Positions 8,459 to 16,294 of a DNA stretch of 42,479 nucleotides are shown one piece after another. This stretch comes from Phycisphaerales bacterium UBA1845 (GTDB taxonomy: Bacteria > Planctomycetota > Phycisphaerae > UBA1845). The notes below the pieces were generated by a model, which did not search any database, had not been told where the DNA came from, and saw only the letters and a list, made by a program, of their open reading frames with translations. Within the stretch, counting starts at the first letter, position 1; each line of letters opens with the position of its first letter. Position numbers and translations under genes: made by a program. The stretch lies in the NCBI GenBank assembly GCA_002338715.1, contig DDIR01000081.1, positions 26,883 to 69,361 on the forward strand. Direction: 5' to 3'.

Positions 8459-9799
8459 CTATGCGCTCTTTTCTTCCTTGGTCGATGGCTTGTCGCCTTT
8501 TCTGTTGGCGATGTTGCCGGCGATGGCCTTGCTCAGGTCGCGCAGGTCTACACCCAACACACTTTCAATCGTGGCCATCGATTCGCTTAGCATGCGGGCT
8601 TTGCTCATGGCTGCGCCGGCGATGGCGTTTCCATTGCCACCGTCGATGACCGTGACATCGCCAAGGTTCACACCCTGGATCGTCTTGGTCATTTCCTTGA
8701 CGACGCTGGGCAGCATCTCGACGAGCATAACCTTGAGCGCGTCGGGGTGCTTTTGAATCGTTTGACCGATTTGCTCGATCGCCATGGCGCGGGCTTTTCC
8801 TTCTTCGAGGATGGTTGCGGCTTCACCTTCTGCCTTGGCTCGGGCGACGTCGCGATCGGCGATGGCCTGGGCAACTTCGGTCGCAGCCAATCGCTCACGC
8901 TCTGAGGCGGCTGCGGCTTTGTTGCGTTCGGCTTCCTTGATCGCCGCTTCGCGGGCGAGTTCTGCTTTTCGGATGCGAAGATCGTTGTCCGATTCGGCGA
9001 TGGCTTTGTCGGCGTGGAGACGCGCCTGTTCAGACTTCTGACGCGATTCGGCTTCGGCGGTTTTGGCTTCGGCGTCGCGGGCGGCTTGCGCCTGTCGGGC
9101 AGACGAACTGGCTTCCGCTTCCTTGATGTCGGCTTCTGCCTTGCGCTGGGCTTCGTACTGACGGGCTTGTGCGCGGACTTCTGCCGACGCCTTGCGGGCA
9201 ATCGACTCGAGGTATTGATCTTCGTCATGAACGTTCTGGATGTTCACACTGTCGATGATCAGACCGAGTTTGCGGAAGTCGTCGGTGACTTCGTTCATCA
9301 CGGTGGCGACGAACTTGTCGCGGTCTTCAACGATTTCCTCGGGCGTCATCTTACCGATGACCGCACGCAGACCACCTTCGAGCGTTTCGCGGGCGACGCG
9401 CTGCATCTCGACTTGCGGTTGATTCAAAAAACGCTCAATCGCATTGCCGCGCGTATTCGGTTCGGATGAAACCTTCACGTTGGCGACGCCCGTCACCATG
9501 ATCGGGATCATCGTACCGCCACCGGCCTGCGCTTTGACTTCCAAGCCGACCTGCATGTTGCGCAGACTGATCTTTGAAACCTGTTCGATGATGGGCCAAA
9601 CCACGGTTCGACCACCGATGAGTGTGCGGTAGCCTTCGTTTGGTCCGGACCGCTTACCGCTGATCACCAGCAGTTCACTCGGATCACCGACCACCATGAT
9701 CTTTGCAACAAACGCCGCAAACGCAATGAGGACAAACAAGATGCCACCGCCCAATACCATGTAGGGCGTAAGTGACCCTGCTGAAAGCATCAACGTCAT
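8459..9799 (-). CDS. Flotillin-like SPFH-domain membrane protein
   Basis: 446-residue protein with an N-terminal membrane segment (about 13-35), an SPFH/band-7 domain (about 35-210) and a long Ala/Glu/Lys/Arg-rich coiled coil (about 210-385), the flotillin layout. Flotillins oligomerise on the inner membrane and organise microdomains. ATG 9799 is chosen because GGGAG lies six bases upstream (9806-9810); an earlier in-frame start at 9970 would run deep into the upstream gene. The NfeD-like gene ends 13 bases before, the familiar NfeD-flotillin pair (compare YuaF-YuaG/FloT of Bacillus). A terminator at 8349-8382 ends the unit. Confidence 0.9.
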   Translation of the reverse strand: MTLMLSAGSLTPYMVLGGGILFVLIAFAAFVAKIMVVGDPSELLVISGKRSGPNEGYRTLIGGRTVVWPIIEQVSKISLRNMQVGLEVKAQAGGGTMIPIMVTGVANVKVSSEPNTRGNAIERFLNQPQVEMQRVARETLEGGLRAVIGKMTPEEIVEDRDKFVATVMNEVTDDFRKLGLIIDSVNIQNVHDEDQYLESIARKASAEVRAQARQYEAQRKAEADIKEAEASSSARQAQAARDAEAKTAEAESRQKSEQARLHADKAIAESDNDLRIRKAELAREAAIKEAERNKAAAASERERLAATEVAQAIADRDVARAKAEGEAATILEEGKARAMAIEQIGQTIQKHPDALKVMLVEMLPSVVKEMTKTIQGVNLGDVTVIDGGNGNAIAGAAMSKARMLSESMATIESVLGVDLRDLSKAIAGNIANRKGDKPSTKEEKSA

Positions 9800-9805
9800 G
9801 ATTGG

Positions 9806-9810
9806 CTCCC
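9806..9810 (-). promoter_or_regulatory. Ribosome-binding site setting the flotillin start
   Basis: GGGAG on the minus strand, six bases before ATG 9799. It selects this start over the upstream in-frame codons that overlap the NfeD-like gene. Confidence 0.7.
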
Positions 9811-9812
9811 TT

Positions 9813-10544
9813 CTACGAGTTATTGATAAAGTCGTGTTCCTTCCGCGACACAACGACTGCCAAACCACCAGAGTAGTCCACAATGGCCACTGCTTCGCCA
9901 CGTTGGAATGAATCATCGTCACGCTTCGCGACAGCGGGGACATAGTGCTCGCGATTGCCAATCCGCACACTCACCTCACCGCGGTACGGCGGCTTGATCG
10001 ATGCGGTCACGCGCCCCGGCTGCCCGATAAAATCTTCGATCGAAATCTGACTGTTGCCGCCACTGCGCTTCAACGCGCGAATCGTCTGATGCACGCCTTG
10101 TCCGATCGCCAAGCCCGTGATCAGCGACGTGATCAAGACAGCCAGCGGCGCCATCTCGGACATGTGCGTGAGTACCGTACCGGTCATGCCGAATGCGGCA
10201 GCGAAGTAAACCAGGAAGCTGACCGAAAACCAAGTCGACAACGCCAGCGCCCCGTGATGGTGATCGACCCCGCCAAAATCGTGATCGTGACCAATCGCGT
10301 CGTGTCCGACATCAACACCGCCATCAAGATCAACGCCACCGTCAAGATCAGCACCGCCATCAAGGTCGACATCCATGTCCATGTCGATATCAACATCAAC
10401 GTCGGCATCGACCGAACCGGAATGATCGCCACCGAAAACCGTGGAAATCACCAGCAGACCACCGCCAACGATCATGCAAACAAGGTACAAGCCCGAAAGT
10501 GATGGCATCGCCCACGTGGCTAGCAACAACTCAGGCATAGACAT
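9813..10544 (-). CDS. NfeD/YuaF-like membrane protein with Asp/His-rich loop
   Basis: 243 residues. A membrane segment at about 15-37 is followed by an unusual loop (about 40-97) rich in Asp, Gly and His with alternating VDxD units and repeated DLDGG blocks. Two further membrane segments (about 103-150) and a soluble beta domain (about 165-235, with FIGQPGRVTASI) resembling the NfeD OB fold follow. NfeD proteins partner with flotillins, which agrees with the downstream gene 13 bases away. The start is ATG 10544, seven bases after GGAGG; the TTG at 10562 has no such site. The acidic loop could bind divalent metal; that is inference. Confidence 0.8.
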   Translation of the reverse strand: MSMPELLLATWAMPSLSGLYLVCMIVGGGLLVISTVFGGDHSGSVDADVDVDIDMDMDVDLDGGADLDGGVDLDGGVDVGHDAIGHDHDFGGVDHHHGALALSTWFSVSFLVYFAAAFGMTGTVLTHMSEMAPLAVLITSLITGLAIGQGVHQTIRALKRSGGNSQISIEDFIGQPGRVTASIKPPYRGEVSVRIGNREHYVPAVAKRDDDSFQRGEAVAIVDYSGGLAVVVSRKEHDFINNS

Positions 10545-10551
10545 TGCTCGT

Positions 10552-10556
10552 CCTCC
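10552..10556 (-). promoter_or_regulatory. Ribosome-binding site setting the NfeD-like start
   Basis: GGAGG on the minus strand, seven bases before ATG 10544. It selects this start over TTG 10562, which lies upstream of the site. Confidence 0.7.
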
Positions 10557-10791
10557 GCGCAATCAACGGTAACTCGGTATCCGCTAAACCGGACACACCT
10601 GTTGTTTGAAGTCACCCAACACCAGAAGCTTAATACACGCCCGAAGCGCTGGATACTACAACTCTGGGCCATCTTTGGAACGACTCGTTGAAATGGCCCC
10701 ATTGGGCTAGAATGCCCCAAACCGAACGTTTGGCGCGATTTCGGACCTGTGAATATCCCTTTGCCCCACGGCGAGGATGGAGAATCGGCAT

Positions 10792-11973
10792 ATGAAGGTG
10801 CTTTACTTTGACTGCTTCAATGGGGCGGCAGGCGATATGCTTGCCGGCGCTTTGATCGACTCCGGCGTGTCCATCGAGCGAATCCAAACCGAGCTAAAAG
10901 CCCTCAACGTTTCCGGATATACCGTCGAAGCCCAGGGCATTCGCAAGCAAGGGTTCGCAGCCACCAAGTTCGACGTGCATATGGATGCGACCGAAAGTCA
11001 GCCCCACCGTCACCTGCACCACATCGAGAAGATCATTGCCGAATCGACCCTATCGGAGCGCGTTCGCCGGCGGGTGATGTCGGTCTTCGAGCGGTTGGCT
11101 GACGCGGAAGCTGCCGCCCACGGAACAACCCGCGAAAAGGTCCACTTTCACGAAGTCGGCGCCATCGATGCGATCGTCGACATCGTCTCCGTATGCCTGG
11201 CCGTCGAGATCATCGCGCCCGACCGCATCGTGGCGTCGCATCTGCCCGTCGGTTCGGGCACCGTCAAATGCGAACACGGGATCATGCCGGTGCCTGCCCC
11301 CGCGACGGCGATGCTCTTGAAAGGCGTGCCGATTCAACAGACCGACGAAACCGGCGAACTTCTCACGCCGACAGCCGCCGCCCTGCTCACTGAGCTTTGC
11401 GACGAGTTTGGTCCGCTGCCGTCAATCAACATTGAACAGATCGGATTGGGTGCGGGCACGCGCGACGGGAAAACGCGTCCAAATATCCTGCGTGCATTGA
11501 TCGGAACATCGGTGGCCGCGTCCGAAAGCAGCAGCGATACGGTCGCGGTCCTCGAAGCCAACATCGATGACGCACCTGGGGAATGGGTTGGGCACTGTGT
11601 CACCCGCCTTCTTGATGCTGGTGTACTCGACGCCTACACGGTGCCGATATACATGAAAAAGGGACGGCCCGGGGTCGTCCTGTCGGTGATCTGCGAGCCG
11701 AAAGACCAGCGCCGCATCGAAGATCTGATCTTCAGCGAGACGTCAACCTTCGGCATTCGACACCGCCTGATGCAGCGATCGAAATTGAACCGCGAGCATC
11801 GCACCGTCGAAACGCCCTATGGACCGATTCGCATCAAGATCGGCTCGCGCGATGGGCAGGTGCTTTCGGCAACGGCTGAGTACGAAGACTGTGCGGCGGC
11901 AGCGAAGACACATGACGTCGCCCTTCGCACGGTTGTTGCAGCCGCAATGAAAACGTACGGCGACAATCAGTAG
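10792..11973 (+). CDS. larC: LarC, nickel insertase for the pincer nucleotide cofactor
   Basis: LarC inserts nickel into the pyridinium bis-thiocarboxylate mononucleotide to give the nickel-pincer cofactor of lactate racemase-type enzymes. The N-terminus MKVLYFDCFNGAAGDM is typical. His-rich HRHLHHIEK (72-80) and HFHEVGAIDAIVDI (118-131) are visible, as is the C-terminal half with VLEANIDDAPGEWVG. 393 residues in one continuous frame, whereas in Lactobacillus the two halves are joined by a programmed frameshift. ATG 10792 is preferred over ATG 10777 because GGAG sits nine bases upstream and family members start here. The stop TAG is the last three bases of the GTAG head of a REP element. larA, larB and larE are not in the window. 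Confidence 0.92.
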   Translation: MKVLYFDCFNGAAGDMLAGALIDSGVSIERIQTELKALNVSGYTVEAQGIRKQGFAATKFDVHMDATESQPHRHLHHIEKIIAESTLSERVRRRVMSVFERLADAEAAAHGTTREKVHFHEVGAIDAIVDIVSVCLAVEIIAPDRIVASHLPVGSGTVKCEHGIMPVPAPATAMLLKGVPIQQTDETGELLTPTAAALLTELCDEFGPLPSINIEQIGLGAGTRDGKTRPNILRALIGTSVAASESSSDTVAVLEANIDDAPGEWVGHCVTRLLDAGVLDAYTVPIYMKKGRPGVVLSVICEPKDQRRIEDLIFSETSTFGIRHRLMQRSKLNREHRTVETPYGPIRIKIGSRDGQVLSATAEYEDCAAAAKTHDVALRTVVAAAMKTYGDNQ

Positions 11974-12036
11974 GGTCCGCTGTGCGGACCGCAGAATTTT
12001 AACCCCGGGAAAATCGGTCCGCACAGCGGACCCTAC
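11970..12036. repeat. REP pair (BIME-like), GTCCGC type
   Basis: Two 21-base units in inverted orientation (11970-11990 and 12016-12036) around a 25-base spacer. Each unit has a GTAG head followed by GGTCCGC-TGT-GCGGACC, a perfect 7-bp hairpin; the right unit is the exact reverse complement of the left. The head and hairpin follow the rule for REP sequences mobilised by RAYT (TnpA-REP) transposases. The TAG of the left head is the larC stop codon. A second copy is at 24397-24457. Confidence 0.85.
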
Positions 12037-12077
12037 CTGAAGATATTCCTGAAGCCGACCAACAGAGGACCCGCCAC

Positions 12078-12548
12078 ATGGACGTTGTCGAGCAATTCCT
12101 TCCGCTGAACCTTCTCGCTGCCGCCGAACCGGAGGGGTTTACCACCCCGTTTCTGTTGGCTGTGTTGGTGATGACGCCAATCCTGATCTTGATGACCCGC
12201 CGGCGCTTGCGAAAGAATCGCTCCAACGCGCGAAGTGGTCGACCCAATCGAAACCACAAAGCCCTCACCATCGAACGACGGGCAGAATCAATCCGCTCGC
12301 ATAACGCGACAGAATCCGAGGCAGGTGCAGCGATGCTTGAATTCCAGGAATACGCCCGCACGATCCGGGCCCAGATCGACAACCGGTATCAGAAGCTGGA
12401 GTCGGCCACGGCCCACGCGGATCAGAAAATCGCCGAACTTCGGAAACTTCTCGCTCAGGCGGGATTCAGCCCAAGCGGTACAGCACCGGGTGTTGACCCC
12501 AATGTGGACGTCTGGCACAGCATTGCCGAGCCCCGCACGCAGGGCTAG
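12078..12548 (+). CDS. Small membrane-anchored coiled-coil protein of unknown function
   Basis: Not recognised. 156 residues with one hydrophobic segment (about 22-40, FTTPFLLAVLVMTPILILM) followed at once by an Arg-rich stretch (41-70), suggesting a cytoplasmic C-terminal part. Residues about 85-135 are predicted helical or coiled coil (AMLEFQEYARTIRAQIDNR, then QKLESATAHADQKIAELRK). The ATG follows an AGAGGA site by nine bases. It lies between larC and a P-loop gene on the same strand, 41 bases after the REP pair. Confidence 0.7.
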   Translation: MDVVEQFLPLNLLAAAEPEGFTTPFLLAVLVMTPILILMTRRRLRKNRSNARSGRPNRNHKALTIERRAESIRSHNATESEAGAAMLEFQEYARTIRAQIDNRYQKLESATAHADQKIAELRKLLAQAGFSPSGTAPGVDPNVDVWHSIAEPRTQG

Positions 12549-12672
12549 TTCAATTTTTTTCGATGCCGATCAACTCGAAGTAGTCCCGCCGATTTTGGAT
12601 GCCTAGAATTTGGCGTCAGGGCATGTGGTCACATTCTCTCAACATTCTCATGCACAGGTTGAACCCGGGCTT

Positions 12673-13500
12673 ATGGGACTGACCGTATCACTCGTCATCG
12701 GACCAAGGCACGCTGGCAAGTCCTCGCTCATTGGGGTGATCAAGGACGAAGTGTGCCAATCGAGACCGCACCTTCTGCGCCTCGTCCCAACCAACCGAGC
12801 CACACCTGCCAACATCGCGCACCTCAACCCTGCATCCAATCGCGAAAACCAAAACGGCTGCCAGTTTGAAAACATCATCTACGATCCCGAGCGCGTCTTC
12901 GAAACGCTTCCGGAAATCCTCACGCAAATCCATGCAAAGGACCGCTACGGGTGCGTGATTATCGAAGGCGATGCCGATCCGAACCTGCTTCAAGCCTACC
13001 CGTATGACTTCGCCCTCTTCATCATGCCTTCGCCGGAATCCGAAAACGATATCTTCCGGTCGAAGGATCAGGTGAAGAAGGCATTCGAAGCCGCGATGAA
13101 CGATACGGCCGCTTTCACGAGTGAGATTTTCGGTGTGGGCGGTGTGGATGATTCATGGTCAGGCGAGCGCAAGACGCCGCGACCGGACATGAGCGACACG
13201 CAGATGATTCGCCTTCTGGATTCACCGCTCGGTCAGGAACTGGCTTCGCGCATCCAATGCCATCCAGATTATCACGGATTGATCGACAGCAATGCGATTG
13301 TGGTGAATACAGGAATTGGTGCGACCTCGGGCGCCGCGGATGCGGTGGTCGCTCGGCTTGAGACATTGATCAACGACAACAGCCCGGTCAGCAACCACCG
13401 GTCAATCTACTGCTGCGACGTGCTCGATCGACACGACCCCCGCCGCAAAAAGCTTTTCACACACCTGAAGCAAACCTACCGCCTGCAACGAAACGCATAG
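12673..13500 (+). CDS. P-loop NTPase of unknown function
   Basis: 275 residues. An N-terminal Walker A motif GPRHAGKS (10-17, Lys16) follows a beta strand, and VIIEGD at 95-100 looks like a Walker B strand. The layout (P-loop at the very N-terminus, then a strand ending in an acidic residue) resembles MobB or dethiobiotin-synthetase-like SIMIBI NTPases, but no family signature could be confirmed. The C-terminal half has no recognisable domain. ATG 12673 is preferred over TTG 12610 because it puts the P-loop at the usual distance from the N-terminus; no strong ribosome site is seen at either. Last gene of the plus-strand run begun by larC. Confidence 0.7.
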   Translation: MGLTVSLVIGPRHAGKSSLIGVIKDEVCQSRPHLLRLVPTNRATPANIAHLNPASNRENQNGCQFENIIYDPERVFETLPEILTQIHAKDRYGCVIIEGDADPNLLQAYPYDFALFIMPSPESENDIFRSKDQVKKAFEAAMNDTAAFTSEIFGVGGVDDSWSGERKTPRPDMSDTQMIRLLDSPLGQELASRIQCHPDYHGLIDSNAIVVNTGIGATSGAADAVVARLETLINDNSPVSNHRSIYCCDVLDRHDPRRKKLFTHLKQTYRLQRNA

Positions 13501-13565
13501 AAATCAAAGAAGCGCGAAGGCAAATCGCGATTAAACCGCAGCAGCGCCTTCATTCCCGCAAAGAG

Positions 13566-13594
13566 CCGTCATTCCCGCGAAAGCGGGAATCCAG
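13566..13594. repeat. ATTCCCGC hairpin repeat, copy 2
   Basis: CCGTC followed by stem ATTCCCGC (13571-13578), loop GAAA and GCGGGAAT (13583-13590), then CCAG. Identical in plan to 34428-34455 and to the partial copy at 1-20. A degenerate half copy (cattcccgcaaag) precedes it at about 13551. It lies 65 bases past the P-loop gene and may cap that transcript. Confidence 0.75.
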
Positions 13595-13684
13595 AAGAAT
13601 ACAAAGAACCTCAAAAGGAATATGAGCCCCCGCACATCAAAGTTACGACGAGCCAATCGCAAAGTCAGGAATGAACCTGCAGCA

Positions 13685-13978
13685 CTACAACCAGAACTTA
13701 CTGCGAGTCGGTGATCCCGCGCCCATCTCTGCCGGCTTAACCGGCGGCCGGGCTGCCCAAGGTTTCTTCAGCTTAGCCGGTCGAATCACATCCATCGCCT
13801 GCAAAACGCCGCGTTGCTGATGCGGTGAAAGGGTGCGATAGCGCACCACCATGCGAACCTCTTCAATCGTCAGGTTAAAAACATCCTGCGAAGATCGATA
13901 CTCGATTTTCGTATTCGGTGTCTGCGTTGGACTCACGTCGCCGCCCTCACTGTTGCAGTTGAAAACCAATGGTGCCAA
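13685..13978 (-). CDS. Possible small protein of unknown function
   Basis: 97-residue open frame without an ATG start; TTG 13978 is the first possible codon and Met43 the first internal ATG. Codon usage resembles the neighbouring genes, and the middle part (FNLTIEEVRMVVRYRT, then LSPHQQRGVLQAMDVIR) looks like a folded helical segment. The frame stays open for about 110 bases upstream of the TTG without a start codon, so it may be a decayed remnant or a gene with an unusual start. It could also be a chance frame. Confidence 0.4.
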   Translation of the reverse strand: MAPLVFNCNSEGGDVSPTQTPNTKIEYRSSQDVFNLTIEEVRMVVRYRTLSPHQQRGVLQAMDVIRPAKLKKPWAARPPVKPAEMGAGSPTRSKFWL

Positions 13979-14052
13979 AAGACTGCCATGGTTATCGGAA
14001 GTTGCGGCGTTTGAGTTTTGGGCAAGTGCGACCGGACGCGACGGAATCCACC

Positions 14053-15546
14053 CTAGTTCAAGTCGAAGAACACCTGCAATTCGGCGAAGTCGGCCAAATC
14101 AACCGCCGTGTCAGCATTGAAATCGAAGCATTCGCACGCCAACCCCAGCCCGGTCGGCGATTGGGCAAGGCAAGTCGCGAAGGAATTGTAATCCGCAAGA
14201 TCGACGCTGATGTCGGCATTGCAGTCGCCTTCGATATCCACGATGGCGTCGTAGCTGGCCAACGGATCGCCGAGCACGACCGACTGCCAGCTTAGAAATG
14301 GCAGCGATGCGTAGGCGGCTTCCGCCCATGTGCGCTGGTTGACCAACATTCGCGTCATCAGGAATTCGTTGTCCGGTTGAGACACCGAAAAAGGTTCAAA
14401 CACGTTGCCCACTGCGAAGGTTCCGCCGGCGGCTACGAAGTCGGCGATCTGTTCCTGGTTGAACAATGTCCCGAGGCCATTGAGCGCGCGGGCGTTGTAC
14501 GATTCGATCGTGTTGAAGATCGCGCCCTTGGCGAAGTTGAAATTATTGATGTACGTCCCCGAGCCGGGCGGGTTGGCCCCCGCGCCTTCGTTGCTGTGGT
14601 TCTCACCGTATGACGCGTACGCGATTAGTGGACGCGGTTCTTCGCTCGATTCGATAAAGTCGAACGTATCGTCGTAGCGCACGTTCCATCCGTTGGCCGA
14701 CAGGATCGATTCCGTGTCTTCGTAGTCGTCGCCGGGGTCGATAAAGAACGGATCGTCATCAAGTTCATCGCCAACGGTCACGTCGAATTCGTCGAGGATG
14801 ATGTGCGTGGCGGCTCGGTTGACGGTGATGTCCTGTGCGCGGGCGATCAAATTCAGCGCATCGGTTTGCGAATTGCCGTCGATGCGACACACGAGGTACA
14901 TGTCACCGGGCGTCAGGCGTGCCGAACCGCTGCCAGCCACCGCCCACGCGATGTTCGATGCATTGGCGAAGGTCTTGCCGCTCGTGATGAAATTGCGCGA
15001 GAACGCATCGATGGCCGACACGCTGGTGTGATACGGATTTTGGATCATGTTGTCGGCGAAGCTGTCCATCTGCCCGCCGGCTTCCCCGCTGCTTAGATTC
15101 TGCCACAGCAACACCAACTCCGAATCGACCGAGGCATAGGTGATGTCGCCATCGTTGATTTCCGTCACTGCCGCGCTAGGATTGTCGCCGACCAACGCAT
15201 TGTCGCTATCGAGGATGCGATGTGGCATCGGGCGAATGAGAACGATGGCGATGATATCGCCAGGTTGCGGAAAGCCCGAGGCACTCAAATGGCTGCGAAT
15301 CGGGTTGCGCACCTTCGCGTTGAAGTCGGCGATCGTCAAGTTGGCGGTGAGCAGCGATGAATCGTTCAGGTCAACAACGTTTGAAGCGCCGATTCCCGGG
15401 TGGGCGGTGAGGTAGGCGTTCTTCAGCGCCGTGCCATCCGATGACGCGGAGTTGTAAACGACAAGCGTCTGACTCTCGGTGATTCCGCCACGCGCGCTTG
15501 AAACAACAGCCAAGGCGCCGACCAGCGCCAAGAGTCTGATTCGCAT
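14053..15546 (-). CDS. Exported TIGR03790-like protein with dockerin-like C-terminus
   Basis: 497 residues starting at ATG 15546 with a signal peptide (about 1-20). The opening pattern TLVVYNSASSDGTALKNAYL with PGIGASNVVDLN resembles the TIGR03790 family, known for occurring in species with PEP-CTERM sorting; a PEP-CTERM protein lies at 28065-28820. The rest may have a caspase-like alpha/beta fold (for example GPLIAYASYGEN-like strand and loop regions), but this is uncertain. The C-terminus (about 435-497) has two Asp-rich units, DCNADISVDLADYNSF and DFNADTAVDLADFAEL, typical of planctomycete dockerin-like calcium-binding repeats. The molecular role is unknown. Confidence 0.7.
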   Translation of the reverse strand: MRIRLLALVGALAVVSSARGGITESQTLVVYNSASSDGTALKNAYLTAHPGIGASNVVDLNDSSLLTANLTIADFNAKVRNPIRSHLSASGFPQPGDIIAIVLIRPMPHRILDSDNALVGDNPSAAVTEINDGDITYASVDSELVLLWQNLSSGEAGGQMDSFADNMIQNPYHTSVSAIDAFSRNFITSGKTFANASNIAWAVAGSGSARLTPGDMYLVCRIDGNSQTDALNLIARAQDITVNRAATHIILDEFDVTVGDELDDDPFFIDPGDDYEDTESILSANGWNVRYDDTFDFIESSEEPRPLIAYASYGENHSNEGAGANPPGSGTYINNFNFAKGAIFNTIESYNARALNGLGTLFNQEQIADFVAAGGTFAVGNVFEPFSVSQPDNEFLMTRMLVNQRTWAEAAYASLPFLSWQSVVLGDPLASYDAIVDIEGDCNADISVDLADYNSFATCLAQSPTGLGLACECFDFNADTAVDLADFAELQVFFDLN

Positions 15547-15702
15547 TGCTTCGACCCCATCGATTGATAACGGCAATGAGTGCTCGGATTCATCCGATGA
15601 CCCATTATCGGACCGCGCCAGCAATCAATGTACACAAGTGGGCAATACGAATACAAGGATTCGCCGCCGCGTCGAACGAGATGGCGATTCTTGTGCCGCA
15701 GT

Positions 15703-15767
15703 GTAGGGTGGGCCGTGCCCACCGCTGTTTTGGTGATTTACGGATTGGTGGGCACGGCCCACCCTAC
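15703..15767. repeat. REP pair (BIME-like), GTGGGC type
   Basis: Two 21-base units in inverted orientation (15703-15723 and 15747-15767). Each is a GTAG head plus GGTGGGC-CGT-GCCCACC, a perfect 7-bp hairpin with a 3-base loop. Head, stem length, loop length and inverted pairing are as in the elements at 11970 and 24397, but the stem sequence is different, so it is a second family. It ends two bases after the stop of the 15770-16084 lipoprotein gene. Confidence 0.85.
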
Positions 15768-15769
15768 GG

Positions 15770-16084
15770 TTAGTCGTCGTGGCGGTCTTCGCAGCGATCG
15801 AGGCGGCGTTCGCAATCGTCGTTGTCCTGCTTCAACTCGCGTTCCTTGCGTTCAAGACGACTGTTGCGTTCGCGGAGTTCGTCGATTTCGGCGTAGGCTT
15901 CTGCCAGTTTTCGGCGGGCGTCTTCGTGGCTGGTTGTATGCGGAACGGAACGCGTGTCCGTCGATCCACGATGCGAACGCCCATTCATGTTGATGCGCTC
16001 CGGGGCTTTAACCGATACGCAACCCCACATCGCAGTCGATGCCACAAACACGCCAACCGAAACAATGATTTGAGCACGCTTCAT
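15770..16084 (-). CDS. Small coiled-coil lipoprotein
   Basis: 104 residues from ATG 16084, set by AAGGAGT five bases upstream; an in-frame start at 16138 is not needed. The signal peptide ends in the lipobox MWGC (Cys22). After a Ser/Thr/His-rich linker (about 35-55) the C-terminal half is a highly charged helix with heptad pattern (EDARRKLAEAYAEIDELRER and on), ending in an Asp/Arg/Cys-rich tail. The layout is reminiscent of small envelope spacer lipoproteins; function is unknown. The REP pair lies directly past the stop. Confidence 0.8.
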   Translation of the reverse strand: MKRAQIIVSVGVFVASTAMWGCVSVKAPERINMNGRSHRGSTDTRSVPHTTSHEDARRKLAEAYAEIDELRERNSRLERKERELKQDNDDCERRLDRCEDRHDD

Positions 16085-16089
16085 TTCAG

Positions 16090-16096
16090 ACTCCTT
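16090..16096 (-). promoter_or_regulatory. Ribosome-binding site setting the small lipoprotein start
   Basis: AAGGAGT on the minus strand, five bases before ATG 16084. It rules out the upstream in-frame codon at 16138 and places the signal peptide at the N-terminus. Confidence 0.7.
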
Positions 16097-16294
16097 CCAT
16101 CCATTTGGCGCCAGGTGATCCGCCAACCGCATCACCACGAGGATGCTAACCGCTGGCCGCTGGTCGAGTCAATTAACTTTACGCTCGACACCCCCACCGC
16201 GGTTGTTGGCGGCTGGTCTCCTATCTTGCGTCGACTACACTACAGTCTGCGAAGATGGATTTGACGAATACATTCTGCCGACCGAAGTAAGCCG

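Noticed and set aside
15703..15767. Reading the REP pairs as simple terminators
   Set aside because: No T-run follows, each half carries its own hairpin with a GTAG head, and the same layout recurs at three loci with different stem sequences.
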